A DNA stretch of 64,000 nt from contig CP141127.1 of the NCBI GenBank assembly GCA_035236585.1, positions 50,792,001 to 50,856,000 on the forward strand, read 5' to 3'. Shown here one piece after another: positions 10,152 through 21,620 of this stretch; the first letter of the stretch is position 1; the number at the start of each line of letters is the position of its first letter. The stretch is from Warburgia ugandensis (taxonomy: Eukaryota; Streptophyta; Magnoliopsida; Canellales; Canellaceae). Under the pieces are notes generated by a model, which did no database searches, was not told the origin of the DNA, and worked only from the letters and a program-made list of their open reading frames with translations. A program made the translations under genes and the position numbers.

Positions 10152-10281
10152 ATGCCACCAAAGAGAGTCATAAGACAAGCAACTCAAAATACTCCAGTAG
10201 ACAATATGGAAAGAGTAACAATGAGCAATGTGGAAGAGATGATGACAAGGGTGTTGAAGAACCTTCTTCCTCACCGACAAT
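10152..10281 (+). pseudogene. Gag N-terminal remnant of element D
   Basis: An ATG 125 bp after the LTR opens a short frame of 43 residues beginning MPPKRVIRQATQ, with a run VEEMMTRVLKNLLP before the stop. Placement just after the primer site, the basic start and the helical tail resemble the beginning of plant Ty3/gypsy Gag. After the stop the frame is lost. No capsid or zinc-knuckle part follows, so this cannot make a working Gag. The assignment rests on position and style, not on a diagnostic motif. Confidence 0.45.
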
Positions 10282-13181
10282 AAACCCAAGGTTCATCACT
10301 CCTGTAGAAATACCAAGTACACAGGCTCAAGTTCAACCTGAAGTGAGTGTACAAGAGATAAGTTATTAGTTGATGAGAAGGAGTTATGTGATAAACTCAT
10401 TAGTTAAGAGATAAGTATAAAAGGAGTTAACTCATTAGTGAAGGATAAGTCTTGAAAAAGTAGCCTCATTTGTTAAAGAGGATGTAAAGAGTTGACTCAT
10501 TAGTGAAGAAAGAGTTAAACTCATTAGTTGAGAATGAGTATAGAAAGAGTTAGTGTAATGAAGGAATAGTATAGTATAAGCAGATATTACTTTGTGCAAG
10601 GACTAGAAATACTACTTAGCAAATAAGAATTCCAATAGAGGGAATAATAAGATATAGAAATCCATAGGAAAAACATTACAATAGATGTAAGGTATGCTAA
10701 GTCCTGAGTAAACATACAAAGTACATTAATACTAGTATGTATATAACCATTATTAAGTGAAGTATGTATATAACCATTACTAAGTGAAGAAATGGAGATA
10801 AAGAGAAAAAAGTGATAAATTGGAAAATAAGACGAAAAAAAAATTAAAAAATACCAACCTTATAGAAAAGGTGAAATGGAGATTTATGAGAAATAGGTGT
10901 TAAAGATGAAAACATTAGAAGTATTGTAAAATTCAAAGTTAACATTAAATATATAAATAAATATAAATGTAGCAATTAGAATTGCTACATGTATAGTATT
11001 ATGGCAATTAGTTAAAAGAAATTAATTATCAAAATAGAGAGGATATGGCTTGAAAGAAATTTAAGGATATAGGTGAGAAAGTTCAAAATTTGTAAATGAG
11101 AATAGTTTGAAATAAATATGAGTAAGGGGTTAAGCAAGTATTTTTCTCCAAAATTAGTGATGCAAAGGATTTAGTGGAGAAATGATAAAATTTTAACATG
11201 AAGAGATGATCTTTGATATTATAATAAAAGGAAAAGGAAAAAGAGAGTTAGATATGTTAAAGGGACAAAAATATGATCCCAAACTTATTAAGAAAGACAA
11301 TTAAACCATGAGAATATAGGGTTAACAAAGAAATTATAGCTCTATATATGATACAACAATTATGAAATCACCAAGTTAGAAATTATAAAGGTATGACAAA
11401 TCATTGTGGAAATTAGCACTAGAGGATTTTCAACGATTAAAGAATTATTGATATAATAACTTTGGTGCTATTGAAAATAATTTTGGGACTACCATAAAGA
11501 GAAATACCTTTGGTATAAATGGTAAAATTGTCATGGAACATGAAAACAAAGAGAAATATTGATTAGGAAAATATAGTCATTGATTATCATGAAGAGGAGT
11601 ACATCTTATTGATCAAGGCAAATAAAGAGCTAAATATGAATAGAGATATTACTTCCAATTACATGATGGAGTTGGTGATATTGAAAGATTTAAGAAATAC
11701 AGTAAGGGGAAATATATTTTTGGAGGAAAGGTGAAATAAAACATGAGAAATGAAAACAAATATTGGTTGTTAAATTTAAGTTTAAAGATGATTTTGAATG
11801 AGTTATGAATCCAAATTGTTGGAGAAATAAGTGGTTAGAAATTTTAAGATAGTTTGAAGATTTTCAATCTTACATGAGATTGAATGAGAAAATATCTATA
11901 ATAGTTGAGGAAAAGAACATCAAATTATATGAATGAGTTGAAAGAACAACTTTTTAAGGATATGGAGTGATTATAGCAATTTACATTATGAGAGTAACAA
12001 ATTTCTTTTAGGAAAAGAAAAAGGAGGAATCAATATAAGGATGCATAAATGATGTTGAGGAAATTAAGTATCCTTTTTCTCTATAAGGATGAGCATTTTC
12101 AAATTTATTATTAATTGGGAATTGGAAATGCAACATCAAAGTATAAAATCGAAAACAAATTTTAAAGTTCTATGAGTTAGATAACAAATGTTCATGAATT
12201 TGAGGAGAATGAAATATATTGAATGAAGTGGTAATGATATATGGAAATAGATTTCAAGAAATCAAGAGCATTCAGGGGATATATGTTAGACACTTACACA
12301 ACTTGTCTTGTAAGTGTACGTGTGATTAAAGAAAGCAAAGTTTAGGTAATATAAATTTTAAGGATAGCATGGAATTTGACTCAACAAAGGTGGAATATGA
12401 GATCAAAATATGAAATGACAATGACAATTAGAGAAATATATCTCTTATTGATTTTATAACATAAGGACATTCTTTTAGTGAAGTTTTGCCATTGGTTACA
12501 TAAATCCTAAATGAGTTGATAATAGATTGTTGAGAATTAAAGAATAGTTGATAAATTATGGTGTTTGTAAAGACTTAAGAAGGGATGATTACAAAGTCAT
12601 TATGGACTCTTTTAATTGAAATTATCAAGAATATCGTAAATAAAGAGTTAGTATGATATGATAAAGGCTATGAGGTACGCTTGAAAGAAGAATGAGGAAA
12701 TGCAAAATCTAGAAATTTTGACGCCTATGACATATAAATATATATATGAGAGGAAAAGAGATAAATATTATCATAGATTGTGAGAGTGTTCTAAATATTG
12801 TTCTAAATATGAGAAAGAAATAACAAAAGAGGATCAGGAATATATATGCAGAGTTAAATGACACTATCTTGGAAGGACAAATGTAGAAAGTCAAGTATTA
12901 TGAATAAAATGGCACTCAAAGAGTGTTACAAAAATAATGGATGGGAATGAGGAAAGATTCATTACAAGGAAACTATTATCAAGGATAGAATTTGACAAGA
13001 AGTTGTCAATAGAAGGAAATAGTAAAGAAGTATGAACTATAGAGAAGAAATAAAGTATACACTTCCAAATAATGGAAGAATAAGAAAAGAGAAAATTACT
13101 TCCAAAGATTGGAAGGTTGTTGCAAAGAACAATAGTTGAAGTTGAATCTAATCAATATGTATTATAGGAAGTCTAAGGACC

Positions 13182-13259
13182 ATACATAGTAGGAAAGCTA
13201 TGTCCAAACTTTATATGTTGATACATAGTAGGAAAGCTATGTCAAAACTTTATATGTTG
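13182..13259 (+). repeat. 39-bp tandem duplication in D interior
   Basis: Two adjacent 39-bp units starting ATACATAGTAGGAAAGC, at 13182-13220 and 13221-13259, differ by one base. The near-identity suggests a recent local duplication. Confidence 0.9.
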
Positions 13260-13715
13260 AAAAAGAATGAGGATGAGCAATAAAAGGTATAATGGAAAAT
13301 TGTGAAGTATGGAAAGATTGGTGAAAATTACCAGTCAACTGAAATGGAAGGTTTTTGAAACGAAAGGGATAACTCAATAAGAGTTATTAACACTTTTTGG
13401 GAAATTCTAGCAAGAACCAGCATTAGTATATAGTGCATTTGTAATGACTCCAATTTTGTAACATTAAAATCCCAAGTTAGCAATGAAAAGTTTAGTTTTT
13501 GAAGATAAGGGTATTTTGGTCATTTCACTACTCACCCTGACTAAACCCAGAAATTTGGTCCTCAAAATGGTACCATTAGGTGCGTCTCAGAAGAAGGAAT
13601 CTAATAAGACCAAAATCACCCAAAACAGAGTTAAAATGAGCAAGTTATGGCCCTTTGAAGTTCAGGGGCAAAAATATAATTTTTACTAAAAAATAGATTT
13701 AGACTGCAAAACACA

Positions 13716-13741
13716 GGGGCCCGTTTTGATACGGGCACCCC
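13716..13741 (+). promoter_or_regulatory. Conserved hairpin, C-family version
   Basis: GGGGCCCGT pairs with ACGGGCACCCC with a CA bulge, the same form as the family A hairpin at 1110 but with a different stem. In the solo LTR (about 17475-17502) the stem reads CCCAT/ATGGG, still paired; in the other solo LTR (about 54605) it is partly mismatched. Confidence 0.55.
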
Positions 13742-13862
13742 TCTTCTTCAACCTCCTAGAGGGCTCTAGAACAGTGGTGATTGGAGGAGAAATCACCACC
13801 ATTCTGGAGGTTTCTCCACTACCATTCAAGGGCGGTGAGAGCCCCCTCAAGAACCCTCTTAT

Positions 13863-13880
13863 AGCTCTATAAATAGAGCT
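13863..13880 (+). promoter_or_regulatory. TATA box inside an 18-bp palindrome
   Basis: AGCTCTAT-AA-ATAGAGCT contains TATAAATA (13868-13875). The same palindrome is intact in both solo C LTRs (TATA at 17628 and 54758). It is the likely LTR promoter. An ATG 27 nt after the TATA start lies at or before the expected start of transcription, so it is probably not used. Confidence 0.7.
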
Positions 13881-15660
13881 CTTGGGCACCTCTAATGGCT
13901 GCCCAAAAGCTTGGGAAAAACCTGTTTTGGAGAAGCAACCAAGAGGAGAAATGTGGAGAAAAACCCATCAACGAGCCAGGTATGCCCAAAATCCCTCAAA
14001 ACCCGTCTTCCCATTAGTCCTAGGCTGAGTTTCCCTAAGTTTTTGCATGAAAAATCATGCAAAACAGAGCCCTAGAGCGTCACAAAGGACCCAGGGACGA
14101 TCCCTGGGCCGCACTGGTTCGACAAGGTCGAACCAGGGCATCCCGAAGGCGCCCTGGTCCCCCAACAAACAGAACGCGTCGTCCCCATTCGAGAGGAACC
14201 AGCGGGCGCGTCCGTGGATGCGCCTGCAATTGAAAAAGCTGGGCAGGAATCCAACGCGTCTGTAGACGCGCCCGTTGAGGCGCATGCTACTAACGCGGGA
14301 CGCGTTAGCGTCCCAGGCTCCCACCTTGCTTCGTTTGACCCTTTTATGTACACTCAGCACTAAAAAGGCTATAACTTGAGATGTAGGGCTTCGATTGAGG
14401 CACCGCGAAAGGCGTTGTGTCCATTTCGACGACACGGACACACCCAAACTATAAAATACTTGATCAAGGCCCAATCTAAGGTGGGCACGACCCTTAGACT
14501 ATGATAGTGGCCCGGGGCCACTAAATCTTTGTAAACTTGATGATACTAAGGCCCAATTAGGACCTTAGGAAACCCATAGGCATGGGGATGAACCCTTAAT
14601 GCCTAAGTAGTAAGACCAACCACTCTAAAACCTATAAAAAGATAGGCCAAACTAAGCTTGATTCCCCAAACCATGTTCAGGAGCGTACGAGGACAAAGGG
14701 GTTAGCGCGACCTAGCCAAGTAGGTGCTCTATCGCTACTAGACTTGTAAAAAGAGCCATGATTGTTTTAAGACTACATGTTTTAAGTATATGTATATGAC
14801 TTGTTTAGCATGACTTATTTGATGACTTGTTTAGCATAGAAATGAATTCAGCATGCATATGATAAACACATTATGCATAGACATGCTTTGCAGATAATTG
14901 CACATATTGCATGATTTATGAGCATTAAGTTCTTGCAAAAATTGCATGTCCTTGAGGGTTACCAAAAGATGCTGGAGTGCCCAAAAGACACTGGGTAGGC
15001 AGTTGTGAGGGACCCAAAGAGGACAGGTTTTGAAAAGGGGTTTTTGGCTTGTTTGATCGTACATGATTTGGGCTAATAAGCTTGTGGGAGCTATCCCGAG
15101 AGGTCTGGGGTGGCCTCCCAGCCTCTACCACTATTAGGTGGGTGGGTAGCACGCCCAAAAAGGGCATGTCCCTGCTTCGACTGCATGTGGTACAGGGGAC
15201 TGCCACTAGTGTCACGGCACTGGGTCGAAGTGTCATATGCCTCGTGGAGGTATATGATCTTGTGTCCCTAGGTAACTGGGGACCACACAGCGGTGAGGTC
15301 GTGGGCATAGTTCGGCCCTATGGTTTCGTGGACTTACTTGCATTGCATATGGCATGATATGAGGTTGGTCGACCATACTATACTAGATATTCATGAGTTG
15401 GATTCAGTTGAGCATCTTATGCATAACATTATGTTATGATATATATATGATATTTTTGACTGGGATTATGTGATTTCATTAAGTCGTCAATATTCCAATT
15501 TGATAATGGCTTTTAATCTCGATATTGAACTTGAGTGTTCGAACATGCACATGTTTTGAAAAAGCATATGATTTTAAAACATCGCATGGATTATAAAACT
15601 AGTAGTGATGGACTCCTACTGAGTATAGTATATACTCACCCAATCCTCAACATTTTTCAG

Positions 15661-15729
15661 ACACAAAGTAAACACTTAAGGACAAGGTACGCCTGTGACA
15701 GAAGACACCCAGACTAAGTGCAAGTAAGT
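15661..15729 (+). promoter_or_regulatory. Possible 63-nt mini-exon in C 5' LTR
   Basis: CCTCAACATTTTTCAG ends at 15660 and GTAAGTAAAC begins at 15724, enclosing 63 nt. The enclosed sequence differs from family A, but both edges are kept. Both solo C LTRs have the same edges. Confidence 0.4.
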
Positions 15730-15993
15730 AAACCCCTACCTTATCTTTCAATGTTACTTGATTGTAGTTACTCTCTATAGCTGAGGCTGTGACTAACACT
15801 TTCTTGGGAATAATGTTGATTTAAAATTTTGCCATGGCTAGATAATTGGAAAATGTGTTTTGATACTCGGGGTTTTATACAAAAGATTGTTTTCCAAAAA
15901 GGAAAAGATTTTCATGCATTTCATATTTATAAAACAAGAGATCTCGCCTTTTCATCAAATCTGCACCATAAAAAAAAACCCGGGTCGTCACAG

Positions 15994-16006
15994 TTGGTAT
16001 CAGAGG
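15994..16006 (+). other. Element C primer binding site (initiator tRNA-Met)
   Basis: TTGGTATCAGAGG follows the LTR by one base and matches the complement of initiator tRNA-Met over the first 12 bases. Confidence 0.92.
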
Positions 16007-16132
16007 CTGGTTTGACGTTACTCATAGCCCAGTTATGAGGAGAATAACTTATAATCAAGTTTCATCCATGAAAGTGTAAGGGGTAATAGGATAACACATA
16101 CTAAGGTCTGGTAAATTACCTTGTGATTACAG

Positions 16133-17199
16133 ATGCCTAAAAAGAAAGGAAGCAATGCTCCAAGACCTGAAGCCCCACCAGTGGACTCCACTGGGTCAGG
16201 TAATGGGATGGATGAATTGTTCCAGCAATTCCTACAGAATATGGGACAATACATGAATAGTTAAAGCCAAACCCCTACCACACGAGATCCTTCCCCTGAT
16301 AAAGCAATAGATAGGATTGAGGTTCAGTTAGAAAGGTTTCAGAAATTAGCTCCCTCATTCACAGGAGAAGATGAAGCATCTACAGCTGAAAAATGGTTAA
16401 TTGATATTGAAAAGATATTTAAAGCCATGAACATAGCTGAAGAAAGAAAAGTACCCATGGCCACATTTGTGTTTAGGGGAGAGGCTACCTTTTGGTGGGA
16501 AACAGCAACAAGGACTTATTTTGACCAGCGAGAAACAATAGGATGGGAAGAGTTTAAAAAGGTCTTTAATGACAAATATTATCCTAAACACATAAGAAAA
16601 TAGAAGGAAAAGGAATTTATGGACTTAGAACAAGGAAATATGGCTGTCCAACAGTATGAAAATAGATTCATTAGCCTCCGAAGATTTGCACCACGTGCTT
16701 GTTCTGATGAGGAAGATGCAGCAGAATGATTTGTAGATGGGCTTAAACCAGGACTCAGGAACAGAGTTCTAGGTTTCCAACCTTCCACAGTAGCCAAAGT
16801 CGTAGAGATGGCCTCCCTATACAAAAAGGATTATCAAAGGAACCAAGAAATAAAGGAAACTAAGAACATCAACCCCATAAGAAATAAAGGAAAGAGACTA
16901 TTTCAGTCATCTGGACCCAGGCCACCTTTCAAGAAGCCGTTTGAAAACAAAGGAAGAAGACCAGACTAGAAGACATGCCCTAAATGTAACAGGTATCATT
17001 CAGGAAAACCATGTCCCATTTTCAACATCACTTGCTATCTTTGTGGAGAATTAGGACATTTTGCTAGTAATTGTCCTAAAAAGAAAGTTGAAGAGCATAA
17101 AGAAGATCAAGTTCCAAAACGCCAAGGACGTGTCTTTGCCCTCACAAAGTCAAGCCCAGGTTTCAAATGTAGTAGTTGAAGGTATTCTTTCTATCTATG
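16133..17199 (+). pseudogene. gag: Gag (capsid and zinc knuckle) of element C, five stops, no frameshift
   Basis: Gag packages the element RNA into virus-like particles. The frame from ATG 16133 stays open in one register to the insertion at 17199, apart from five stops (16262, 16601, 16727, 16967, 17177). All five can arise by one C:G to T:A transition. The start is basic and proline-rich; the capsid part (about residues 60-230) has the usual plant Ty3 pattern, including AEKWLIDIEKIF and FRGEATFWWE. A CPKCNRYHSGKPC stretch is followed by a CX2CX4HX4C zinc knuckle CYLCGELGHFASNC (17033-17074). A solo LTR interrupts the gag-protease linker. The lack of indels points to methylation-driven decay of a fairly young copy. 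Confidence 0.93.
17195..17199. repeat. Target site duplication CTATG, left copy
   Basis: CTATG here and at 19797-19801 flanks the solo LTR exactly. Confidence 0.95.
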
Positions 17200-19796
17200 T
17201 GTAATGACTCCAATTTTGTAATATTGAAATCCCAAGTTAGCAATGAAAAGTTCAGTTTTTGAAGATAAGGGCATTTTAGTCATTTCAGTACTCACTTTGA
17301 CTGAACCCAGGAATTTGGTCCTAAAAATGGTTCCATTATATGCGTCTTGGAAAAAGGAATCCAACGAGAACAAAATCACCCAAAACGGAGTTAAAATGAG
17401 CAAGTTATGGCCCTTTGAAGTTCAGGGGCAAAAATGTAATTTTATTAAAAAACGAATTTACCCTGTAAAAACACAGGGGCCCATTTTGATATGGGCACCC
17501 CTTCATCTTCAACCTCTAGAGGATTCTAGAATGACGGTGATTGAAGGAGAAATCACCGCCATTCTGAAGGTTTCTCCACTGCCATTCAAAGGCGGTGAGA
17601 GCCCCCTCCAGAACCCTCTCTTAGCTCTATAAATAGAGCTCTTGGGCGCCTCTAATGGCAGCCCAAAACGTTGAAGAAAACCCATCGTGGAGCAGTGACT
17701 TAGAGGGAAAAACAAGGAGAGAAACCCAGCAACGAGCCAGGTACGCCCAAGATCCCTCAAAACCCATCTCCACCATAGTTCCAAGGTTAATTTCCCTAGG
17801 TTTTTGCATGAAAAACCATGCAAAATGGAGCCCTAGAGACTCACCAAGGACCCAAGGACGTCCCCTAGGCCGCATTGGTTCGACAAGATCGAGCCAGGGT
17901 TTCCTGAGGATGCTCCGGTTCCCCAACGAGCAGGACGTTCCAGTCGGAACGTCCCACGTCGTTCCGTTTGAAAAACCAAATGGGCGAGTCCAGGGAGGCG
18001 CTTGCAAAAGAGAAAGAGAGGCGGGAAAACCCGGCGTGTTTGCAGACGCACCCGCTGAGGCGCCCACTGCAGACACACAGTACGCTAGCGCTGCACATTT
18101 TTTTTGTTCCTTAAGGAAGCCAGGGCGCACGACGCAGACGCGCAGCGCCCTAGCATTCCGTTTTTTTATTCTTAAGACGCCTATGTACATGCAACACTAA
18201 AACGCTTATAACTTGAGATCTAAAGCTCCGATTGAGGCACCGCAAAAGGCGTTGTGTCCGTGTCGATGATGCGGACACATCCATACTATAAAATCCCTGA
18301 TTAAGGCCCAATAAAAGGTGAGCATGACCCTTAGAATAGGATGGTGGCACATGGCCGCTAGACCTTTGGAAAATTGATAATACCAAGGCCCAATTAGGAC
18401 CGTAGGACACCCATAGGCATAGGGATGGACCCCTAATGCCTAAGTAATAAGACCAATTACTCTAAAACCCATAAAAGATAGGCCAAACTAACCTTGAGTC
18501 CCCAAACCATGTTCAGGAGCGTCCAAGGACAAAGGGGTTAGCGCAACTTGGTCAGGTAGGTGCTCTATCGCTACTAGATTCTTTTAAAAGAACTATGATT
18601 GTTTTGCAAATACATGATTTAAGTATATGACTTGTTTAGCATGCATGTGACAAATGCTTTATGCATAGACATGTTTTGTATATACATTATGCATTGATAT
18701 GTTTTGCAAACTATTGCATACATTGTATGACCTATGAGCATTATGTTCTTGTAAAGATTGCATGTCCTTGAGGGTTGCCAAAAGACGCTGGAGTGCCGAG
18801 GGCCATGTAGTTGTGAGGGACCCAAAAAGGACAGGGTTTGAACAGAGGTTTTTGGCTTATTTGATCGTGCATGATTTGGGCTAGTAAGCTCGTGGGTGCT
18901 ATGCCGAGGGGTGTGGGTTGGCCACCCAGCCTCTACCACTATTAGGTGGATGGGTACCACGCCCAAAAAGGGCATGTCCTTGCTTCGACTGCATGTGGTA
19001 CAGGGGCCTACCACTGGTGTCACGGCACTGGGTCAAAGTGTCATATGCCCCGTGGAGGTATATGATCCTGTGTCACTAGGTACCCGGGGACCACACGACG
19101 GTGAGGTCGTGGACATAGTGGGACCCTATGGTTTCATGGATTTATGTGCATTGCATATGGCATGATATGAGGTTGGTCGACCATACCATACTAGAAATCC
19201 ATGAGTTGGATTCCATGAAGCATCTTATGCATATCATGATGTTATGATATATATGTATATGATACTTTCAATTTTGGATTATATGATCCTTTAAGTCGTT
19301 AGTATTTCAGTTTAACAATGGATTTTAATATCGATGTTGCACTTGAGTATTCAAACATACACATGTTTTGAATGAGCATATGATTTTAAAATATCTCATG
19401 CATTATAAAACTAGTAGTGATAGGCTCCTACTGTAGTATATACTCACCCAATCCTCAACATTTTTCAGATACAAAGTAAATACTTAAGGGCAAGAAATGT
19501 TTGTGCTAGGAGACACCCAGACTAAGTACAAGTAAGTAAACCCCTACCTTATCTTTCAATGTTACTTGATTGTAGTTACTCTCTAATAGCTGGGGCTGTG
19601 ACTAACACTTTCTTAGGAATAATATTGATTTAAACTTTGCCATGGCTAAATAATTTGAGAATGTGTTTTGATACTCAGGGTTTTTATGAAAGATTGTTTT
19701 CCAAAAGAAAAAGATTTTCATGCATCTCATACTTATAAAACAAGAGATCTCGCCTTTTTATCAAAATTGCATCATATAAAAACCCGGGTCGTCACA
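17200..19796 (+). mobile_element. Solo LTR of family C (2.6 kb) inside element C
   Basis: Starts TGTAATGACTCC, ends GGGTCGTCACA, and matches the 5' LTR of C throughout, with no interior sequence. The perfect 5-bp duplication shows it came from a full insertion that later collapsed by recombination between its LTRs. Palindromic TATA at 17628, GC islet about 17870-18160, splice-like acceptor about 19468. Long open frames on both strands of the islet (about 17627-18200) are antiparallel and not maintained in the sister LTRs. Confidence 0.95.
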
Positions 19797-20275
19797 CTAT
19801 GATACACCTGCTAAAGTTCTATTCGATACAAGCTCCACTCATTCTTTCATATCTCGGGAGTTTGCATCATCCTTGGACATTATACCACAGGACCTGGACT
19901 TCACTCTTGAAGTCATGACTCTTGTAGGCCAGGCACTTCCCACCTATTCTTATCTCCAGGATGTCCCCATTTCGATCAAGGATCATTTGCTACATGCCAA
20001 TCTTATTCACTTAGATATGAATGACTTCGACATCATCCTAGGTATGGACTGGCTAGCTTTCATCAAGCCTTTATTGATTGCCGCCAGAAACGTGTCACTT
20101 TTACCCTACCGAATGGAGACACTTTCACCCTCCAAGGAAGAAAGGATTATTCTAGAGCATGTGTTATTTCTGCCACGAAAGCAGTTAAGCACATTGCTCA
20201 GGGATGCCCCTTCTTCTTGGCCAAGATTGAATCTGTCGAGAGTCCCCAACCAAAGCTAGAGGATGTCGAGGTAGC
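19797..20275 (+). pseudogene. pol: Protease domain of element C pol
   Basis: A retroviral-type aspartic protease that would cut the polyprotein. The active-site region reads LFDTSSTHSFIS: the catalytic Asp is kept but the Gly of D-T/S-G is Ser, one G to A change. A DIILGMDWL stretch, typical of the C-terminal part of this domain, follows about 60 codons later. The register then shifts by one base near 20055, and the linker to RT continues in another frame. It lies directly after the right copy of the CTATG duplication, so gag and protease were contiguous before the solo LTR landed. Confidence 0.9.
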
Positions 20276-21235
20276 CCGAGAATTTCCTGATATATTCCCT
20301 GAGGACTTACCAGGTCTACCTCCTCCAAGGGAAATTGAGTTCATCATTGACCTTATACCCAGTACTTCCCTCATTTCCAAAGCTCCTTACCGAATGGCTC
20401 CTGCAGCACTAAAAGAACTGAAGACCCAGTTACAAGAACTACTTGATAAAGGGTTCATATGACTTAGCGTATCTCCGTGGGAAGCTCTAATCCTTTTTGT
20501 TAAGAAAAAGGATGTCTCCATGAGATTATGCATAGACTATCAGATGCTAAATAGGGTCACCATTAAGAATAAGTACCCCCTTCCCCGAATTGATGATCTT
20601 TTCGATCAACTTCAGTCAGCCAGAGTCTTCTCTAAGATTGATCTACGATCCGGGTACCATCAACTTCGAGTTAGAGAAGAAGATATTCCCAAGATAGCCT
20701 TCAGGACTTGATACGGCCATTATGAATTCAGAGTGATGTCCTTTAGTTTGACTAATGCTCCAGCCGCGTTTATGGACCTCATGAATAGGGTGTTCAAGGA
20801 GTACTTAGATAAATTCATCATAGTGCTTGTGGATGATATCTTAATATATTCTAAAACTCCTGAAGACCATAAGGAACATCTAAGGATAACATTAAACACC
20901 CTACGAGCACACAAGTTATATGCAAAATTTATTAAGTGTGAGTTTTGGCTAGAAAGGGTTAATTTCTTAGGACACATTATTTCTCAAGATGGCATAGTAG
21001 TCGACCCTGCTAAGGTTGAATCAATACAGAAATGGGAAAGACCTAGGACAGTCACAGAAATAAGAAGCTTCTTAGGACTTGCCAGATATTACAGGAGATT
21101 CATCGAGGGTTTTTCACAAATTGCTTTACCTCTAACTAAGATGACCAGGAAAGACACAAGATTTGAATGGACTGATAAATGTGAGGAAAGCTTCCAAGAA
21201 CTAAAAAGAAGGTTAACTACAGCACCTGTCCTTAC
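20276..21235 (+). pseudogene. pol: Reverse transcriptase domain of element C pol
   Basis: Copies element RNA into DNA. The usual linker (FPDIFPEDLPGLPPPREIEF) leads into RT motifs: [39 protein letters not shown] with a catalytic Asp, then LVDDILIYS near 20830, where the residue before VDD is Leu instead of the usual Phe or Tyr. [10 protein letters not shown] has Ser where Gly is normal. TGA stops at 20461 and 20709 replace expected Arg codons and fit CGA to TGA. The rest is intact down to [16 protein letters not shown]. Length and order are normal for plant chromoviruses. Confidence 0.95.
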
Positions 21236-21620
21236 CTTACCTTCAGGAAGTGGCGGATTTGAGATATATAGCGATGCCTCGCAACAAGGACTAGGCTGCG
21301 TACTTATGCAACATAAAAGGTAATTGCTTATGCTTCTCGGCAACTCAAGAATCATGAAGTCAATTACCTGACCCATGACTTGGAATTAGCAGCCATAGTC
21401 TTTGCCTTGTGAATTTGGACACATTATTTATATGGGGAAAAGTTTGAAGTTTTTATAGATCATAAGAGTCTTAAATATATCTTTTCCCAACAAGACTTAA
21501 ACATGTGACAAAGAAGATGGATGGAATACTTAAAAGACTATGACTTCTCCATTCATTATCACCCTGGAAAAGCTAATGTGGTAGCTGATGCATTAAGTAG
21601 AAAAACCCAAGGGATGTGTG
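21236..21620 (+). pseudogene. pol: RNase H domain of element C pol
   Basis: Degrades the RNA strand during reverse transcription. The first catalytic Asp is in [17 protein letters not shown]. After HKR the register breaks (near 21322) and resumes with IAYASRQL; it then passes two in-frame stops near 21410 and 21508 and reaches FSIHYHPGKANVVADALSR, the standard end of this domain. The frameshift and stops make it inactive. Confidence 0.92.

Larger units (their letters stand above)
10043..13439 (+). mobile_element. Element D interior, mostly non-coding
   Basis: About 3.4 kb, very AT-rich, stops in all frames. The only coding trace is a short gag-like start at 10152. It contains degenerate short repeats with GAGTTAACTCATTAG-like units (about 10370-10560), a 27-bp tandem pair (10735-10788) and a 39-bp tandem pair (13182-13259). 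It continues after element C at 23085. Confidence 0.75.
13440..15992 (+). repeat. Element C 5' LTR
   Basis: Begins TGTAATGACTCC and ends GGGTCGTCACA before the primer site. The 5' half (conserved hairpin, palindromic TATA box, GC islet about 14090-14330) is unlike family A. From about 14715 onward the sequence is homologous to family A LTRs. Splice-like signals lie at 15660 (TTTTTCAG) and 15724 (GTAAGTAAAC). Confidence 0.95.

Noticed and set aside
13895-13990. ATG just after the C TATA box with a frame reaching the donor-like GT
   Set aside because: The frame is similar in two C LTRs but shifted in the third, and the ATG is at or before the expected transcript start. A coding role is unlikely.
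14055-14474. Minus-strand 139-codon open frame in the C 5' LTR
   Set aside because: It is opposite to the LTR transcription direction, in the GC islet, with no conserved counterpart.
17627-18200. Long overlapping open frames on both strands in the C solo LTR (over 180 codons each)
   Set aside because: They are antiparallel, lie in a GC-rich islet with few stop codons, and are not kept in the sister LTRs at 13440 and 54334.
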